38,305 bases of DNA from a virus. The notes beneath the pieces are model-generated. The model was not told where the DNA came from. It worked only from the letters and a program-made list of their open reading frames with translations, and ran no database searches. Numbering within the stretch: position 1 is the first letter of the stretch; the number at the start of each line of letters is the position of its first letter. Of this stretch, positions 21,146 to 29,687 are shown in pieces. The stretch covers positions 1-38,305 of IMG/VR virus record IMGVR_UViG_3300005663_000119; one strand, 5' to 3'. The position numbers and the translations under genes were made by a program.

Positions 21146-22444
21146 TTACGGGGTGTTGGTTGACGTGTCAAAGCTGACGATCCTGACGAGAGCGCTGGCG
21201 AACTGAACACCGAAACCGAGCCGCTTCCGCAGGCGGATGTCCACCTGGTCGGTGCTGAACTTGGTGTGGATGCTCTGTGCCAGCGTCGTACCCACGCGAT
21301 CCACGATGGTGGAATGGCGCAGATTCCCGAAGTACAGGCTCGACTTGTCCGCTACGACGTCCATCCTGGTCCGCAAAATGACGTCGGTCGTCGCGTAGGG
21401 GTAGCCGTACAGGGTCGGCGGCGCGTTGCCCTGGATGTTTCCGGCCAGCCACAGCGGCCGGTTCTGGCTGTCCTGGAGTCCCATGAGGAACACCAGTTCA
21501 ATCGGGTGCATGTACCACCACGAGCCGGCGAGCTCCCTTGTCTCCAACTTCGCGAGGGTCTGCCGCAGATGCGAGGCCGTGAACGCGACAGTGTCGCCAA
21601 TCGACAACTCCTCCATCCCGGTCACGAATCGCAGGCCGTTGAAGACGTCGCTCAGGCCGGATACGTCGCCCTCGAAGAACATCCTGTCCTCCTCCTTGGC
21701 TACGGCTTCGGCCAGCTGGTCGTTGAGGTCGTCGATGACGCTGACGTTCGCGTCTTCCAGCAATTCCGTCGCTGCCGTGTAGATCGAGAGCATCTTGAAG
21801 ATGGTCACATCGATCTGCCCGTAGGTCGGCTCTCCGCCGGTTCCCGCGGCCGCGGCCTCCGCCTTCCACGTCACCGTGGGAGCGGCGTTCCGCTTGGCGA
21901 GATGGACGACGTCGCGAGTCGTAGTAAGCGCGCGCGCGCGCGGCCTGTAGGCGGCCTGCTCCTCGGCGATCTTCAGGATCTCGGCGATCCACTCCTCTGG
22001 CACGACCTCGGCGCCGGACCCGACAGTCCCTTCGGCGAGCGCCGTCTTCACGGTGAGCCCGTGCTCCGAAACCGCCTTGTCCATGTATTCCTTGTCGCGC
22101 TGCAGGAAGCCGATCATCCACTTCGTGGTGCCGAGCTTCTGGTCGTCGGTGACCTTGTAGTCGCGGTACGCCGGCAGGAACTTCCGGTCCTCGAGCTGCG
22201 CGATCTTCGCCGTCAGCGGCGTGACCTTCTTCAGCTGCTTGTCGGCCTCTGCCTTCGCGGCGATCCGCTCCTCCTCGGTGACGTTCATGCTGTTGAACTT
22301 CTCGAGCGCCTTCCCGATGTTCTCCTCCATGACCTTGCGGTCCACCTTCTCGGCATCGAGCCGGTCAGTGAGGGCCGTCTGGCCGTCGGTGAGCGCTTCG
22401 AGCGTCTCCAGCAACTCCTTCTGCAACTTTTCTGCTTCTGTCAT
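21146..22444 (-). CDS. HK97-family major capsid protein
   Basis: 432 aa. Residues 1 to ~110 are a coiled, charged delta/scaffold-type domain (MTEAEKLQKELLETLEALTD), normally removed by the protease. The mature shell region follows: SGAEVVPEEWIAEIL, VTWKAEAAAAGTGGEP, STAATELLEDA-like YTAATELLEDANVSVID, EEDRMFFEGDVSG, WWYMHP and the C-terminal FGNLRHSTIVDRVGTTL. Follows the protease gene with an overlap (ATGA-type). Confidence 0.9.
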   Translation of the reverse strand: MTEAEKLQKELLETLEALTDGQTALTDRLDAEKVDRKVMEENIGKALEKFNSMNVTEEERIAAKAEADKQLKKVTPLTAKIAQLEDRKFLPAYRDYKVTDDQKLGTTKWMIGFLQRDKEYMDKAVSEHGLTVKTALAEGTVGSGAEVVPEEWIAEILKIAEEQAAYRPRARALTTTRDVVHLAKRNAAPTVTWKAEAAAAGTGGEPTYGQIDVTIFKMLSIYTAATELLEDANVSVIDDLNDQLAEAVAKEEDRMFFEGDVSGLSDVFNGLRFVTGMEELSIGDTVAFTASHLRQTLAKLETRELAGSWWYMHPIELVFLMGLQDSQNRPLWLAGNIQGNAPPTLYGYPYATTDVILRTRMDVVADKSSLYFGNLRHSTIVDRVGTTLAQSIHTKFSTDQVDIRLRKRLGFGVQFASALVRIVSFDTSTNTP

Positions 22445-23730
22445 TTGGTTTCACCTCCTTTCTTTTGCGCGTTCCCCTTCAGGCGACGGGCCACTCGGCG
22501 GATCCTGCGTCGTGCCCCGCGAAGGTCGACCCCCTCCGGCACTGACGCGGTGCTTCCGCCCAAGGTTTCGCCTGACCACGGCTGCCTCGCTTTCGGCCCG
22601 ATCGCGGCGATCAAGCCGCGCATCTCTTCGACAGCGGCGGCGGTCTCAACCGTGAGGTCGTTGAGACCGGCCAGCACTTCTCTCATTTCCTTGCACTCGT
22701 CGAGGATCCCCTCAATCAGGTCCATGGAGACCCTCTGGGCCTCTAGTTCCTTTCTGAGCATGGCGTCCCTGCCGTCTCCCGCGGAGACACCCTTGCCAAT
22801 GCCCTTGTCCACCATCTGGATGCGGTGGGGGAGGCTGTAGGCCCGGTTCTTGGCCAGATCGTGGACCAGCCGCCGGAGGTCTTCCCCGGCCCCGTACTCC
22901 CCGGCCATGCTTTTGGCCGCGAGCGTGAAAGCGTCCGGATGGGCCGGGATCGGGGTCGCGCTGTACTCCATGAAGTCGATTCGCTTGAACAGCGTCCCCG
23001 GCCGCATGAGCATCGGGGCGTCCGCTCGCGCCTTCTCCGTCTCGTCGTCGACCTTGCGCATCTCGAAGTCAAGGGGGATGAAGCCGATCGACCAGCCGAG
23101 CGCCTTGGCGATCGCGGCCTTCCGCGCGTCCTGGGCGAACTCGTGATCCAGGAACTTCGTCGTGGCGACAGTGATCTTCGTCTGCCGGTTGATGCGCACG
23201 CGCCCGGTCCCGATCGGGAGGATAGTCGGGTTGTGCGCGTACAGGACCGTGGGAACCTTCCTGTAGTTCGCGAGCCGGATTCCGCTCGCCAGCACGATGT
23301 CGTTCTCGCGGTCCGGCGTCTCTGTCGAGATTTGCGACGTCACGGTGCCGGCTTCCTCGTCCGCGTCGTTCTCCTGCTTGAAGCCGTACTTGCGAATGAG
23401 CACCTGGCCCTCGTACCCCCTCAGGTGCGGCATGTCGCCGGTGATCCTCAAGACCGCGGTCGAGTCGCCGCTTTTGAACGGGTACTCGAGGGACGCCTGC
23501 TTCGTGTCGCACGTCATCATGCTGATTCCCGTCGGCAGGTCCTTCGCGACGGTCACGAAGCTCCCCTCCTTGCACAGCTCCCGCCCGAACTGGCGGAACT
23601 GCAGGGACTGCTCGGTCTCGACGAGCTTGCCCGCCTTGAGGTCGTGGTCTGCCAGCCACTTCCTCGCCTTCGCGGGCGTCCAGTCCCCGCGCTTCTTGCT
23701 GAAGATGACGTTCTGCGTCTTGGTCGCCAT
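22441..23730 (-). CDS. HK97-type prohead serine protease (U35 family) with C-terminal extension
   Basis: 429 aa from ATG 23730 (GAGGAGGAG upstream). Core: NDIVLASGIRLANYRKV, VLYAHNPTILPIGTG (catalytic His in YAHN), KALGWSIGFIPLDF (catalytic Ser in GWSIGF) and FMEYSATPIPAHPDA. Cuts scaffold domains from the capsid protein. The C-terminal ~150 residues are helical and Arg/Lys-rich and could act as scaffold. The N-terminal ~125 residues before the protease core are unusual and unassigned. Confidence 0.88.
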   Translation of the reverse strand: MATKTQNVIFSKKRGDWTPAKARKWLADHDLKAGKLVETEQSLQFRQFGRELCKEGSFVTVAKDLPTGISMMTCDTKQASLEYPFKSGDSTAVLRITGDMPHLRGYEGQVLIRKYGFKQENDADEEAGTVTSQISTETPDRENDIVLASGIRLANYRKVPTVLYAHNPTILPIGTGRVRINRQTKITVATTKFLDHEFAQDARKAAIAKALGWSIGFIPLDFEMRKVDDETEKARADAPMLMRPGTLFKRIDFMEYSATPIPAHPDAFTLAAKSMAGEYGAGEDLRRLVHDLAKNRAYSLPHRIQMVDKGIGKGVSAGDGRDAMLRKELEAQRVSMDLIEGILDECKEMREVLAGLNDLTVETAAAVEEMRGLIAAIGPKARQPWSGETLGGSTASVPEGVDLRGARRRIRRVARRLKGNAQKKGGETK

Positions 23731-23740
23731 GTCTCCTCCT

Positions 23741-23878
23741 CTACTTCTTCGATTCCAAGACTGCTTTGATGGCATAGCAGGCGACGATCCCCATGGATTG
23801 CCTGCCAATCAGGTATATCGCAATCTCTCGAATAACCCACCTCTCGGTTTCGGTCAGTCTGTGCATCATTTGCTCCAT
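23741..23878 (-). CDS. Small hypothetical protein, 45 aa
   Basis: ATG 23878 overlaps the portal stop (TAATG), so it is coupled. Reads MEQMMHRLTETERWVIREIA then YLIGRQSMGIVACYAIKAVL. Amphipathic helices with a hydrophobic second half; not clearly a transmembrane span. Short, but the junctions on both sides fit a real gene. Confidence 0.6.
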   Translation of the reverse strand: MEQMMHRLTETERWVIREIAIYLIGRQSMGIVACYAIKAVLESKK

Positions 23879-26076
23879 TACGCGGCCGCCTCCTCGCCCG
23901 GCAGCAGCGGAAGCGCGACGCACCTGCAGTTGATGACCTCTGAGGGCTCCCCTCCGAGATCGTTGGGGTGGATGAGCCCGTTCGCGAACTGCTCTCCCAT
24001 GGCCACGATTTCCCCGTCCTGAATGATATGGGTCTCGCGCACTATGCCGTCGCGCGCGGTCACCCACTGGTGCTGCTTGATTCCAGCCTCCGTGAAGACC
24101 TGGAAGCGGGCGTGGTTGAACGCCGTCGCGGTCTCTGTCCTCGCGATCGTCGGCGCGTGCTGGAACGCGGACAGCCTGAACTGGGTCTTGACCGCCTTGG
24201 CCATGCTCTTCTCAGACAGCCCCGACGCGATGCCTTCGCCGATGGTCTTCGACAGGTTGGCGTGCACGCTCCCGGTGAACCCCTTGACCCGTGTCGGGAT
24301 CTGGGCCAGGGAGGCGCTAACCGCTTCGGACACCTCGAAGTCGGCGCCCACAGCCGAGAGAAGCCCGAGCTCGAGTGTGGCGTCGGCGGCCGCGACCTCG
24401 ACGGCCTCCTCGATGATCGGCAGGATCGTCGCCGCGCCGTTTCGCGCCGCCTCCTCCAGGTCGAAGACGAAGTGATTGACGAGGTTCGGGGGCGGACCGA
24501 ACTGCTTGCCTGTGGGCCGGTTGACGACGAGCCTCTTCCACTCCTTCCGGATCCTCGCCAACGTCTCCGACCGCATCATGAAGAACTGCTTGAACAGCGA
24601 ACGCCTGACCTTGACCTCGGCGCGGTCCATCATCGCGCCCTTCGAGATCCAGTAAGCCGCGCGCTCCTTCGGCTGCGGAGCAGGGGCGCGAGGGGGACGC
24701 CTGACCAGCCGTAAAGTCCTGCCTGTCAGCCTGGCCGCCTTCCCCCCGTCGTCCCCGTCGATGTCGTCATTCTTCCCTTCCTCTTCTACGGGCTTCGGCT
24801 CGGGCTTCTCCTCCGGGAGCGGCTTGCCGTTCTCGTCGAGGCCGAGCAGGTCGCGGATCGGGACGTTCGCGGACGCGACAAAGGACTCTTTCGCCCATGG
24901 TATGTTGTCGAGGTTCAAGCCGAAGTCGAACAGCTCCTCGATTTCCGCGAGCGGCACGTTCATCTTGAATAGCCCGATCGCCGCCTCGACCTCCTCCTTC
25001 AGGGTGCGCTGCAAGGCCTGGATGCCCCCGAGGTCGAGGGTCACCGTCAGGCCCTTGCCGAATCGGGGCGCGAGATCGCGGTTGATGCGCGACTGCCAGC
25101 TCAGGGCCTTGGGGATCACGTTCCACTCCCAGAGGATCCGCTCCTGCACGGGCGCGTTCGAGTAGGTCGCCCGGTCGTACTCCCCGAGCAGGATCGGCGG
25201 GACCATCATTCCCGCGGCGAACTCCTTGGTCGTGCGCTGCACCAGCTCGAGCAGCTGCATCTCCCTGGATGTCTGCGGCATGCCCTTGATCTCGAGGCCG
25301 CTGTGCATGACGGGAATATTCTTGGTCTTGTCCGGCCCGCCGTGTTTCCGCTGCCAGTCCTTCTGGATCCCCTTCGAGACGGTCTCGGTCAGCTCCTGCT
25401 TGGTGGCGAGGTACGCGCCTGCGCTGATGCCGTGCTGCATCAGCTGGGTCAGGTGCCGCATCGCCTGGTGATCGAGGTTCATCGCTCGCTGCACGGCTGA
25501 GATCGCCGGCAGGCCCTTGATGTCGTCCCACGGGTTGAAGTACCTGAACTGTATGATCTCGAACGGCTGGAAGGTCCTGCGCCGCGGGGTGTTCTTGTCG
25601 AGCACCCAGAGCGCCACCTCCCCGGTGATCTTGTCCAGCTCGAAGTCCATCCGCGTCGGGTTGGGCAGGGAAATCGCGGTGATCGGCATGGACGGCGTCG
25701 GCGTCATCGAGCCGGTCTCGAGCACCCAGATCGCGGAGCCGAACAGCTCCATGAAAATTGCCGTGCCTTCCCGCAAGTCTTGCCCGCTCATTCGCGAGTT
25801 CGGAGCGTTTAGCAGCTTGACGAGAGGGTGCTCCGGCTGGTCGACGTCGATGCGCTTGTCTCCCTGCCAGACCTGAAGCTCCGGCCTGGAGAAGGCCCTG
25901 GCCACGACCGTCACGGCCGCCTTGATCCAGGGGTGCTGGCGAAACGGCTGCGTCACCTTCTCGTCTCTGCGCTTGTCCTCGGTGCCGCGCAGGAACGCGT
26001 CGATCAGCGGGTGCTTCGGCAGGGTCTTCCCCCGCAGCCCGTCGAACGCGGCCTTTACCCTGTCAAGCAGTTTCAT
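23878..26076 (-). CDS. Portal protein fused to a Mu F-like head morphogenesis domain
   Basis: 732 aa. Residues ~1-440 are an HK97-type portal (HPLIDAFLRGTED, PEHPLVKLLNAPN, FMELFGSAIWVLE, PFEIIQFRYFNPWDDIKGL, TKEFAAGMMVPPILLGEYD). After an acidic linker (EEKPEPKPVEEEGKNDDIDG), residues ~620-732 are a phage Mu F domain: ARTETATAFNHARF, QWVTARDGIVRETH, IHPNDLGGEPSEVINCRC. The two are usually separate genes, so one polypeptide here gives twelve head-attached copies of the F domain, or the fusion is processed. Confidence 0.88.
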   Translation of the reverse strand: MKLLDRVKAAFDGLRGKTLPKHPLIDAFLRGTEDKRRDEKVTQPFRQHPWIKAAVTVVARAFSRPELQVWQGDKRIDVDQPEHPLVKLLNAPNSRMSGQDLREGTAIFMELFGSAIWVLETGSMTPTPSMPITAISLPNPTRMDFELDKITGEVALWVLDKNTPRRRTFQPFEIIQFRYFNPWDDIKGLPAISAVQRAMNLDHQAMRHLTQLMQHGISAGAYLATKQELTETVSKGIQKDWQRKHGGPDKTKNIPVMHSGLEIKGMPQTSREMQLLELVQRTTKEFAAGMMVPPILLGEYDRATYSNAPVQERILWEWNVIPKALSWQSRINRDLAPRFGKGLTVTLDLGGIQALQRTLKEEVEAAIGLFKMNVPLAEIEELFDFGLNLDNIPWAKESFVASANVPIRDLLGLDENGKPLPEEKPEPKPVEEEGKNDDIDGDDGGKAARLTGRTLRLVRRPPRAPAPQPKERAAYWISKGAMMDRAEVKVRRSLFKQFFMMRSETLARIRKEWKRLVVNRPTGKQFGPPPNLVNHFVFDLEEAARNGAATILPIIEEAVEVAAADATLELGLLSAVGADFEVSEAVSASLAQIPTRVKGFTGSVHANLSKTIGEGIASGLSEKSMAKAVKTQFRLSAFQHAPTIARTETATAFNHARFQVFTEAGIKQHQWVTARDGIVRETHIIQDGEIVAMGEQFANGLIHPNDLGGEPSEVINCRCVALPLLPGEEAAA

Positions 26077-26239
26077 GTGGGGCTCCCTCCTCCACCGTGA
26101 CGATGTTCCCGCACTGAATGCACTCGAATCTCCCGCCTTTCATCACGCGATGCGGCCGCATGCCGTCGCACTCCAGGCAATTCGTCCAGGCACGCTTCGC
26201 CCCGGATCCGTCGTGACGAGTAATCTTGAGCTCGACCAT
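26063..26239 (-). CDS. Small zinc-ribbon protein, 58 aa
   Basis: Starts MVELKITRHDGSGAKRAWTN. CLEC and CIQC form a CxxC...CxxC zinc ribbon. Start uncertain: ATGs at 26251 and 26269 are in frame and none has a strong RBS. Overlaps the portal start. Possibly a small packaging accessory or regulator. Confidence 0.55.
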   Translation of the reverse strand: MVELKITRHDGSGAKRAWTNCLECDGMRPHRVMKGGRFECIQCGNIVTVEEGAPHETA

Positions 26240-26243
26240 CGGC

Positions 26244-26363
26244 CTATCCATAGGAACGCACCAAGGCAACTATAATTGGCAAGGACCACACCACTAGGAT
26301 TAGGACATAAATCCATGCAGGTGTATCCGTATTCCAAATCTCGTTATTGCCCGGTTCAGACAT
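26244..26363 (-). CDS. Small single-span membrane protein, 39 aa
   Basis: ATG 26363 overlaps the previous stop (TAATG). Sequence MSEPGNNEIWNTDTPAWIYV then a hydrophobic run LILVVWSLPIIVALV. One transmembrane helix with the N-terminus hydrophilic. Function unknown; it lies between terminase and portal, away from the lysis genes. Confidence 0.6.
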   Translation of the reverse strand: MSEPGNNEIWNTDTPAWIYVLILVVWSLPIIVALVRSYG

Positions 26364-26548
26364 TATCCCACCGTCCCGTGCCGGGGCTTGGGCGGTCGCG
26401 CCGGACCCTTGTCGCACCAGTACTGATCGGGATCGCATCGGCAACACCAGCCCTCGCCCTTTTTCATTCCTTTCCTGCAGGTCACGCAACTTTTCTCTAC
26501 AACCAGGCAGAACCAGAAACACCGTACGGCACGGACAAGCTTATACAT
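26363..26548 (-). CDS. Cysteine-rich small protein, 61 aa
   Basis: ATG 26548 overlaps the terminase stop; its own stop overlaps the next gene, so it is locked into the operon. Nine cysteines including CVTC and CCRCD, suggesting two metal-binding knuckles. N-terminus MYKLVRAVRCFWFCLVV is hydrophobic and could be membrane-associated. No family recognised. Confidence 0.55.
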   Translation of the reverse strand: MYKLVRAVRCFWFCLVVEKSCVTCRKGMKKGEGWCCRCDPDQYWCDKGPARPPKPRHGTVG

Positions 26549-27845
26549 AAAGCAGGCTTCCCTTCGTCTTGCGGTCGCGCCGAGCCCAGTTCGCCAGGCC
26601 GAGCGCGATCACCGTGTCGTCGTGCGCCCCCTCCGGCGCAGCGTACCTCCAGGCCCCCCCGGGGAGCCTCGTGGCCTGGAAGTCCTGCATCTCCTCGGAC
26701 AGCGTCGGCCAGTCGCCCCAGCTGATCTGCCCCGTCTCGACGTCCTTCATCAGCGCCGATATGAGGTTGTCCTTCGTCTCGTTCGTAAACTTGTACCCTT
26801 CGACGCGCACGCTCATGTCCTTCATCTCATCAAGCACCGGGTCGCCAACACCGGTAGAGTCAACGAGAATAAAGGCATCGTTGTACGTGGTGGCGATGCG
26901 GGCGATGCGTTTCCTCGCTTGGTCCCACGGAAGCCCGAGCGGGAAGATCGCCATGCTGACCATCTGTCCGCTCTCGATGTCGCACACGATGCAGACAGAG
27001 GGATCCCCGTGCTTGCCGAGGTCGGCGCCGATGACGTACGCCCGGCCCCTCTTGGGCATGCCCATGATGTCTTTGTCAATCCGGCAGCTGATATCCCCGA
27101 ATATGGACTGCGCGTCCGCGAAGAACTCGGCCTCGTAGAGCTCGAGGAACTTCCTCTCCGGCAGGTCGCGCCTCGCCTCTGCGACCTCCAGTGGGTCCAC
27201 GTACGGGTTCGCGACCGTCGAGATCCTGTGGCATGACCACCCCGGCCTGCCCTCGTTCGCCAGCCTCCACGAGCGAAAGAACCAGTTCGCCTTGCCTTTC
27301 GCGTTGGCGATGATCTTGCCGGGGGCCTTCGTCTGCGTTATCGTCGACCGGATCGCGTGCCATGCTGCCTCCCTTATCCTGCTGGCCTCGTCGATGACGA
27401 ACAGGTCGTACGCCGCGCCATAGATGAGCGCGGGCTTCTCCGCTGTCTTGAAGTGGAACTCGCTGCCCACAGGAAGGTACACTACCAGCTCCGCGTCGTT
27501 TGCCCTTCGCAAGTGCGCCGGAACCATCTCCTTGAGCAGGTTGTACCCGATCTTCGCCTGCGAGTACGACGGAGCGAACCACCCGACGCGCTTCCGCTTC
27601 CCCCACGCCTTCAGCACTGCCCAGATGACGCAGCCCATGGTCTTACCGCTCTTCGTCCCGGCAGCGCAGATCCCGAAGCGCTCCGGAGCGAGCACGAATC
27701 CGGCCTGCGTATGCAGTTCAGTCCGGTGTCCCCACAGGGACGGAAGGGTGAGCGTGACCCGCCTCCGGGAATGCTGAGAAGACGAATCACGCCCAGTCGG
27801 ACGGGCCGATGCCAGAGGCCCGCGTGCTGATGCCGTACCGTTCAA
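26541..27845 (-). CDS. terL: Terminase large subunit
   Basis: 434 aa. Packaging ATPase/nuclease. ATPase: Walker A AAGTKSGKT, Walker B LFVIDEAS. Nuclease: IGADLGKHGD (first acidic), ILVDSTGVGD (second) and GAHDDTVIAL (third). Start taken at TTG 27845, which overlaps the small subunit stop (TTGA); the first ~35 residues are Ser/Arg-rich and could be an over-extension. Immediately follows the small subunit. Confidence 0.93.
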   Translation of the reverse strand: MNGTASARGPLASARPTGRDSSSQHSRRRVTLTLPSLWGHRTELHTQAGFVLAPERFGICAAGTKSGKTMGCVIWAVLKAWGKRKRVGWFAPSYSQAKIGYNLLKEMVPAHLRRANDAELVVYLPVGSEFHFKTAEKPALIYGAAYDLFVIDEASRIREAAWHAIRSTITQTKAPGKIIANAKGKANWFFRSWRLANEGRPGWSCHRISTVANPYVDPLEVAEARRDLPERKFLELYEAEFFADAQSIFGDISCRIDKDIMGMPKRGRAYVIGADLGKHGDPSVCIVCDIESGQMVSMAIFPLGLPWDQARKRIARIATTYNDAFILVDSTGVGDPVLDEMKDMSVRVEGYKFTNETKDNLISALMKDVETGQISWGDWPTLSEEMQDFQATRLPGGAWRYAAPEGAHDDTVIALGLANWARRDRKTKGSLLYV

Positions 27846-28309
27846 TGTACCTTCTCCTCGTGCCCGATGCTGTCGCCTTCGCCGACCTTTGCGACGTACT
27901 CGACATGCTCGTGCACGATGTGCCCGTCGTGGCGGTCCTTCCAGATGTCCGGCCTCCGGTTCTTCAGCCAGAAGATCGCGGCAACTGGATGGGACCTCGT
28001 CATGTGCTTGAGGTTGTGCTCGACCTGGTCGTCAGGATCGATCTTCAGGCGCTTGACCCTGGCGGCGAAAGAGGGGTTCTTCGCCATGTAGTCGTAGAGG
28101 TAATCGCGAGAGACGCCGGCGGCCATGGCCGCGTCGCGCATCCTTCCGCCCACCATCAGAGCGCCGCAGGCTCGCTCGATGGCGAACTCGTCGAACTTGC
28201 GCTTCCGCCCGTTCAGCTTTCCAGCCCCTTCGCAAAGAGGACAAGGACGCGAAGAGCTGGGCGGCTTTTTGGCGCGGACTTTCGTCTGTCGTGTTCCATT
28301 GGAGCTCAT
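27842..28309 (-). CDS. terS: Terminase small subunit
   Basis: 155 aa from ATG 28309. A zinc-knuckle-like CPLCEGAGK near the N-terminus, a helix-turn-helix (RDAAMAAGVSRDYLYDYMA) and the conserved HPVAAIFWLKNRRPDIWKDR segment of small terminases. Recognises pac/cos DNA and directs the large subunit. TACAAT lies about 13 bases upstream of the start as a possible -10, without a clear -35. Confidence 0.85.
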   Translation of the reverse strand: MSSNGTRQTKVRAKKPPSSSRPCPLCEGAGKLNGRKRKFDEFAIERACGALMVGGRMRDAAMAAGVSRDYLYDYMAKNPSFAARVKRLKIDPDDQVEHNLKHMTRSHPVAAIFWLKNRRPDIWKDRHDGHIVHEHVEYVAKVGEGDSIGHEEKVH

Positions 28310-28388
28310 GTCGGCAGGATTGTAGCACGTTGCTCGCACGCGCGCGAGGGAAACAGTTCGCATGAGATTGGAAACAAAGAAGATAGGA

Positions 28389-28547
28389 GGGGGACGGAGC
28401 CGCAGCGAATGACGTTAGGCGAGCATTCCTTTACGGCACGAAGCTATCACGGACCCGCCTGGAGTACCTGCAGGGCTTGCAGGTGGGTTGAGTTGGCTGG
28501 AAGCGAATCCACTTCGAGTCTCCATGTAGCAGAAACTCCCGTCCCCC
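28389..28547. other. Structured non-coding region before the packaging genes
   Basis: GGGGGACGG (28389-28397) pairs with CCGTCCCCC (28539-28547), enclosing ~140 bases that include the hairpin ACCTGCA/TGCAGGT (28467-28485), GAATG/CATTC (28407-28428) and GAAG/CTTC (28500-28515). No convincing ORF on either strand. Position just before terS fits a long leader RNA of the late genes or a packaging (pac/cos-type) site. tRNA or tmRNA identity was tested by eye and not supported. Confidence 0.4.
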
Positions 28548-28560
28548 GTAAGGTGAAGAT

Positions 28561-28606
28561 AAAAAGACAGAGAAAAGAAAAAGACATGAGTCTTAGTAGG
28601 ACTCAT
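28561..28606 (-). terminator. Intrinsic terminator ending the leftward early genes
   Basis: On the minus strand ATGAGTC (28606-28600), a 7-base loop and GACTCAT (28592-28586) form a 7-bp perfect stem followed by a long U-rich tract (complement of the A-rich stretch 28584-28561). It lies between the small accessory genes and terS, so late genes need either their own promoter downstream or antitermination. Confidence 0.75.
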
Positions 28607-28643
28607 ATAGAGGCGGGGCGCGTATGGGGCATGGCATGGGCTA

Positions 28644-28865
28644 TTAGCCTTCCTCTCCGGGCAGTCCGGAGACGCCTTTCACTATCAGGCGCTCCTCGCT
28701 GAACCATTCCGTCAGGCCGACCTTCCCGTCAACGGCGGGGGCCTCGACCTGGTACCTCGTCAGGCCGGCGATGGTGAACACCCGCGCGGTGGCGGTGCCC
28801 TCGAATCCGGTGACCGAGTCGCGCACGAAACGGCCGAGCTTGATCTCCTCGCTTGGCTTCTTCAT
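28644..28865 (-). CDS. Small conserved phage protein, 73 aa
   Basis: RBS AGGGAGGTGAT upstream of ATG 28865. Sequence LGRFVRDSVTGFEGTATARV then a WFSEERLIV end matches a widespread small phage family recalled from memory (LG..V.D.VTGFEG.AT.R). Likely an SH3-like barrel. Function unknown. Last gene before the minus-strand terminator. Confidence 0.75.
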   Translation of the reverse strand: MKKPSEEIKLGRFVRDSVTGFEGTATARVFTIAGLTRYQVEAPAVDGKVGLTEWFSEERLIVKGVSGLPGEEG

Positions 28866-28883
28866 TCTATCACCTCCCTTCGC

Positions 28884-29174
28884 TTACGACTTCTCCTTTG
28901 ACTCAGCGCCCTCGACGTAGATCCGGATCCCGTAGATCGTCGCCCCGTGGAGGTCCTCTGGTCTCTTTGGGATGCGGGCGCTCGAGGGATCCGCGAGATC
29001 AATTTCGTTGAACATAAGATGATCCGGAATGTAAGGATTCGCGAGGCCCACCCGAAGACACGCGACGAGGTCTTCCGCGAACGACTTTCGGATAGTGATG
29101 GAGTTAGTCCCCTCCATGGCGAGTTCCCGGAGGAGATCGATCTTTCTCCGGAGACGGTCAACGAGCTCAGACAT
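28884..29174 (-). CDS. Hypothetical protein, 96 aa
   Basis: ATG 29174 with AAGGAGA upstream. N-terminal helix MSELVDRLRRKIDLLRELAM, then RKSFAEDLVACLRVGLANPY. C-terminal IYGIRIYVEGAESKEKS. No family recognised; codon use fits the neighbours. Confidence 0.7.
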   Translation of the reverse strand: MSELVDRLRRKIDLLRELAMEGTNSITIRKSFAEDLVACLRVGLANPYIPDHLMFNEIDLADPSSARIPKRPEDLHGATIYGIRIYVEGAESKEKS

Positions 29175-29201
29175 AAGATTCTCCTTATTCACCGGCTTAG
29201 G

Positions 29202-29687
29202 TTAGCCGAGATCCTTTTTCCAGTCCCAGTGGACGAGGCGCGGCTTCTGCCTATTGTGGCCAAAGACAACGACGCACGAAGGGAACAGGCCCGGATTGCC
29301 GGACCCGCTTCCGCCAATGAAGGGGATCCGGCCTTTGAGCAGAACGACCTCATCAGCGGAGGGCACGCTCGCATGCCACCACCGCGTGTCGGCCCGCAGC
29401 GGAACAAGGCACACGACCAGGGCTCCGCTCTGGGCCTCGAACAGCGCCTTGTTCATCCAGTTCCCGATGACCTTTCCGTACGGCGGGTTCATCCAACATA
29501 TTCCGAGCCACTCCTGTTTCAGCGCGTCATCCTTCAAAGTAAAGTACTTGCCAACCTTCGCGTTCGCCTTCGTCGCGCACACGTCGAGATCGAACGGCCC
29601 CCACTCCTTTTCGCAAAGGCGAAAGAAATCCCACGGCGTCGCCCAGTCCTGGCGCGCGCTCATGCCGAACCCAGGCGTGACCTTCAC
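29202..29687 (-). CDS. Phage N-6-adenine DNA methyltransferase
   Basis: 161 aa, the usual length for the phage Dam family (PF05869). Features: DWATPWDFFRLCEKEWGPFD, LDVCATKANAKV, and the catalytic motif WMNPPYG (NPPY). Methylates adenine N6 using S-adenosylmethionine. Second DNA methyltransferase of the window, besides the C5 enzyme, so phage DNA may carry two marks. Its stop overlaps nothing; its start overlaps the nucleotidyltransferase stop by four bases. Confidence 0.9.
   Translation of the reverse strand: MKVTPGFGMSARQDWATPWDFFRLCEKEWGPFDLDVCATKANAKVGKYFTLKDDALKQEWLGICWMNPPYGKVIGNWMNKALFEAQSGALVVCLVPLRADTRWWHASVPSADEVVLLKGRIPFIGGSGSGNPGLFPSCVVVFGHNRQKPRLVHWDWKKDLG

Noticed and set aside
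21170-21230. Third hammerhead: CTGACGA followed by CGAAAC
   Set aside because: Lies antisense within the capsid coding sequence; no matching stem I, stem III or cleavage site could be built.
21266-22840. 524-codon plus-strand open frame
   Set aside because: Antisense to the capsid and protease genes; no recognisable motif.
28389-28547. tRNA or tmRNA
   Set aside because: No consistent acceptor/T-arm (GGTTCRANYCC-type) or CCA arrangement could be placed on either strand.
27809-28702. 297-codon plus-strand frame across terS and the following gap
   Set aside because: Antisense to terS, no RBS, and its later part covers the structured region and terminator.
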